From NCBI GenBank assembly GCA_958410215.1, contig CATYOF010000005.1:1-64000 (forward strand): DNA of 64,000 bases. The letters are read 5' to 3'. The notes below the pieces were generated by a model. It did not search any database. It had not been told where the DNA came from and was given only the letters and a program-made list of their open reading frames with translations. Positions within the stretch are counted from its first letter, which is position 1; each line of letters starts with the position of its first letter. A program made the position numbers and the translations under genes. This DNA comes from an uncultured Cryptobacterium sp. GTDB lineage: Bacteria > Actinomycetota > Coriobacteriia > Coriobacteriales > Eggerthellaceae. Below, piece after piece: positions 61,509 through 64,000 of the stretch.

Positions 61509-62831
61509 TTATGCCGCTGTTCCTAAATAATCACGTAAAAAGGCATCATGTGTGGCAGCATCAGCACGTGCTTTTTCGTAATCCTGAATAAGCGGATCCT
61601 GATTAGCTGCATAAGCATCTACCACTATGTCTTTCAAGTTTGAAGGAAGACTTTCCGCAAGCGTTGATGCTTGAGTGTCGGCCTTATTGTACGCATCGTT
61701 ATGAGATTCTGCGGTCTTTTTATCCTGTATTAGAATTGCTGCATTTGAAGCAAGCGCTTCCCCTGCTGCTTCACTCTTTAAGGCAACGTACTTCAATACG
61801 TCATCAAAGTTTGCAGAGCTATAACATTCTTGAGCATCCTCTAAATACGACTTAGCTTCTTCGAATTGAGCTTTTGCTGAAGTGGTATATTCCGTTGACT
61901 GCGCTACATTGTCTTCCGTGGTATCTGAAATTATTTGCGCTGACTGAGCTAACAGCGCGTTCCCTTCATTAATGCAACTTTGTGCTTGCTCCATTAAATC
62001 TATCGCCTTCTTCGCGGCAATGTCATCTTCCAGGCGTTTTTCTGCACAATCAAGCATTGTTTCACGGGAAACAATGGTGGCTAATACGTGATCAGCAGCT
62101 TCTTTATCCCGTTGAGAACCTTCCAATTCATCACGCGCTTTTTGCGCATACACCCGAGCAGAATCTAAATCTTCGCGCACGTTTGGTAGTTGTTCTTTTA
62201 AATTTGTTGCCACTTCTACCGTATCATCGTTAAAACTTGTTTGGAAGTAGTTATCAATTGACACGGTGGTTTCATCGCTTTTTGCAATAATGTCACATGC
62301 CTGATGCAGAACTCCCACGCTGGTGCTGAGCTTCACTTGCTCTTGATAAAGCCAATAGCCACCCGATCCCGCAAGCGCAACGCAAAGCACTACCACAATG
62401 GCAATACTCAAACGGCGATATCTTTTGCGGCGTTTCTGCCTGCTTTTAATTTCTGCCTGCGATTCTGCCCCAAGAAACGTTTTCTGAGAAGAATTGCTTG
62501 ATGAAGCTGAGCGAGCAGCTTTTTTAAACGTTCTTTTCGCTTTCGGTTCTGCATGCGATCCCAAAGAGGAAGAAGAAGTAGGAGTGGCATTTTCAGTCCC
62601 ACTTACTGAAGGCAAAAAATCAGAAGTATCGCTTTCTTTCTTCCTTGAACGCCATAGTTTAAATTTGCTTGGCTGTTCTTCTAAGTCTGCAGCCTTCTGT
62701 TCAAGCACATTAAGCGATAATTCATTGGGTTTTCCTTGGGAAAATTCCTTGAGATGAAGGAATTTTTTCTCTTTTTGTCCCAGCCCTCGCTCTGGTTGTG
62801 TTTTCCCTTTATGTTTCTTGTTTCGTATCAC
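61509..62831 (-). CDS. Membrane-anchored coiled-coil protein
   Basis: 440 residues. A basic, Ser/Lys-rich cytoplasmic part of about 135 residues, one membrane helix (LSIAIVVVLCVALAGSGGYWL), then a 280-residue helical extracytoplasmic part (repeated Glu/Ala/Lys-rich helices, SINEGNALLAQ-type). No family recognised. Same strand and next to the giant M28-like protein (174-bp gap, no gene), so the two may form an envelope module. Confidence 0.72.
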   Translation of the reverse strand: MIRNKKHKGKTQPERGLGQKEKKFLHLKEFSQGKPNELSLNVLEQKAADLEEQPSKFKLWRSRKKESDTSDFLPSVSGTENATPTSSSSLGSHAEPKAKRTFKKAARSASSSNSSQKTFLGAESQAEIKSRQKRRKRYRRLSIAIVVVLCVALAGSGGYWLYQEQVKLSTSVGVLHQACDIIAKSDETTVSIDNYFQTSFNDDTVEVATNLKEQLPNVREDLDSARVYAQKARDELEGSQRDKEAADHVLATIVSRETMLDCAEKRLEDDIAAKKAIDLMEQAQSCINEGNALLAQSAQIISDTTEDNVAQSTEYTTSAKAQFEEAKSYLEDAQECYSSANFDDVLKYVALKSEAAGEALASNAAILIQDKKTAESHNDAYNKADTQASTLAESLPSNLKDIVVDAYAANQDPLIQDYEKARADAATHDAFLRDYLGTAA

Positions 62832-62888
62832 GTACGTTACCTTAAAGCTTTCTTATCCTTCATTTGGGACACGTTTACTGCAGAAGTC

Positions 62889-64000
62889 TTATTCTTTCAC
62901 GCAGGCATCGGCATGATTAAGAAACACATCCTCAACAATTTCATCGCACGTAAGGAAAGAAATGTTTTTGCTAGGAAGCGAATTGAGGAACTTTTTCCCG
63001 TAATACTTTGTAATAAGACGCTTATCCGCAAGAACCACAATACCCTTATCAGTCGCGGTTCTAATCAAACGTCCTACCGCCTGTTTTACTTCGATAACTG
63101 CTGCAGGGAGCGAATAATGAGCCCACGCATGATCATCACGTTGTTGACGTTCACACGATAATGGATCAGTTGGTAAACCAAAAGGAAGTTTAGGAATCAC
63201 TACCCCTTTTAAGGTAGAACCTGGTGCATCAAATCCTTCCCAAAAACTCTTAAGGGCAAAAAGACTTAAATGTTCATCTTTAAGAAAATCATCTTTCAGA
63301 CCCTTAACGGATACACCCCATTTTTGACAGACAAGTCGTAAATTATCTTCTTTCAGCGCAGGGTGCACCTTTTCAAAGCAGTGTTCCATTTCGCGTCTGT
63401 TCGTAAACAGTGTTAACAGCGAACCCTGTTGCGCACGATGTAATTTTATTAAAAATGCCTCAAGAGCCTCTAAATAGTGAGGATCCTGGGGCTCAGGCAT
63501 ATCAGTTGGTACGTATACGTGCATATTGGTATCAAAATCAAAGCTTGATTCAACTTGCAGAGTATCGGCTTTTGATTCATCACTTTCGTTAAACCCTACC
63601 GCACGATTAAAGGCATCAAACTGACCATCAATAGAAAGCGTAGCGGATGCATAAATTACGCTTCTTGTTTCTTGATACAACGACTCATTTAAAGATTTAC
63701 CAATATCAAGGGGTTGTACGGTAAATACTTCATCAAGCGCGTTTTTTGCTCTATTCAAACGCACTGAATATACATTGTTATCACTATCGCGGAAAAACAC
63801 AATCTCAAGCGATTCGTATAATTCTCGTAACTCCAAAGCTACCAAAGCAAGATCACGCTGTGCGCTTGAGGTATCGTCCACTTGTTCAGCATACGCAACA
63901 ATATCACGGGTAGCTTTAATAAGTTTTTCTAGAGTGTCGTAAAGCGAACGAGCGCACTCTCTAACCCCTTGAAACGTTTCACTGATACGAATTTCGCTAT
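62889..64000 (-). CDS. DinG-type ATP-dependent helicase, C-terminal part (runs off the right edge)
   Basis: The frame is open to the window edge; the visible 370 residues are the C-terminal half. Motifs: VIYASATLSIDG, LLTLFTNRREME, the SFWEGFDAPGSTLKGVVIPKLPF motif IV/V region and QAVGRLIRTATDKGIVVLADKR (motif VI), all of XPD/DinG superfamily 2 helicases. The GTG-like codon at 63881 is internal. N-terminal Walker A and any Fe-S Cys lie outside. Confidence 0.9.
   Translation of the reverse strand, partial: SEIRISETFQGVRECARSLYDTLEKLIKATRDIVAYAEQVDDTSSAQRDLALVALELRELYESLEIVFFRDSDNNVYSVRLNRAKNALDEVFTVQPLDIGKSLNESLYQETRSVIYASATLSIDGQFDAFNRAVGFNESDESKADTLQVESSFDFDTNMHVYVPTDMPEPQDPHYLEALEAFLIKLHRAQQGSLLTLFTNRREMEHCFEKVHPALKEDNLRLVCQKWGVSVKGLKDDFLKDEHLSLFALKSFWEGFDAPGSTLKGVVIPKLPFGLPTDPLSCERQQRDDHAWAHYSLPAAVIEVKQAVGRLIRTATDKGIVVLADKRLITKYYGKKFLNSLPSKNISFLTCDEIVEDVFLNHADACVKE

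Overview
The window looks like a chromosome segment of a moderate-GC member of Coriobacteriia, probably Eggerthellales. Clues are the actinobacterial order dnaK-grpE-dnaJ-hspR-clpB, LytTR-type regulators, an indolepyruvate ferredoxin oxidoreductase pair beside a phenylacetate-CoA ligase, and an aberrant NRAMP transporter next to an MgtE-N/CBS protein. Genus-level placement is not possible from the sequence alone.

Layout. 1-1419: 5' end of an unknown minus-strand gene, an HxlR regulator and a weak small ORF. 1420-7899: a 6.5-kb integrative element in the 3' end of tRNA-Arg(ACG), bounded by 45-bp direct repeats. Integrase and a Cro/CI-like repressor diverge from an excisionase-like gene, a replication-type gene and a cargo block that includes a phage-scaffold-like protein. 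This is the layout of a phage-inducible chromosomal island (PICI). Its intergenic spaces hold several long hairpins with C-run/G-run cores; in two leaders the 3' arm could also pair with a downstream segment, once a Shine-Dalgarno sequence. 8.6-12.5 kb: MgtE-N/CBS protein, NRAMP-like transporter, 5-formyl-THF cyclo-ligase. 12.7-15.0 kb: NhaC antiporter and an HdeD-like membrane protein. 15.4-18.5 kb: proC and htpG; htpG has a strong promoter overlapped by a perfect CIRCE operator. 19-23.8 kb: glycosyltransferase, UspA, UDP-galactopyranose mutase, amidase lipoprotein and a BrnT/BrnA-like toxin-antitoxin pair. 24.2-38.3 kb: a long mostly minus-strand stretch with paaK-iorB-iorA, purE, two-component signalling (LytS/LytTR), TauE, glycosyltransferase and trkH-OBfold-rsgA. 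38.5-45.8 kb: the heat-shock operon. 46-51.7 kb: DUF5679-like protein, ferredoxin, hypE-nikR, galE, HAD phosphatase. 52.0-54.1 kb: an IS3-family element whose transposase lacks the first catalytic Asp, abutting a 5'-truncated LytTR gene. 54.1-64 kb: tRNA-Gly(CCC), alcohol dehydrogenase, L-lactate dehydrogenase, a giant degenerate M28-like membrane protein, a membrane-anchored coiled-coil protein and the C-terminal part of a DinG-type helicase.

Two dispersed repeat families stand out. One is a REP-like 27-bp palindrome (GTGACAAG - 11 nt - CTTGTCAC), single or as inverted pairs, often right after stop codons. The other is a roughly 370-bp noncoding repeat present in two inverted copies 35 kb apart, carrying an internal inverted repeat and a conserved short ORF end.

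Metabolically the genes suggest a fermentative anaerobe that oxidises aryl-pyruvates to aryl-acetyl-CoA, makes lactate, and handles Mg, Na, K and Ni. All functions are read from motifs by eye; no database search was run.
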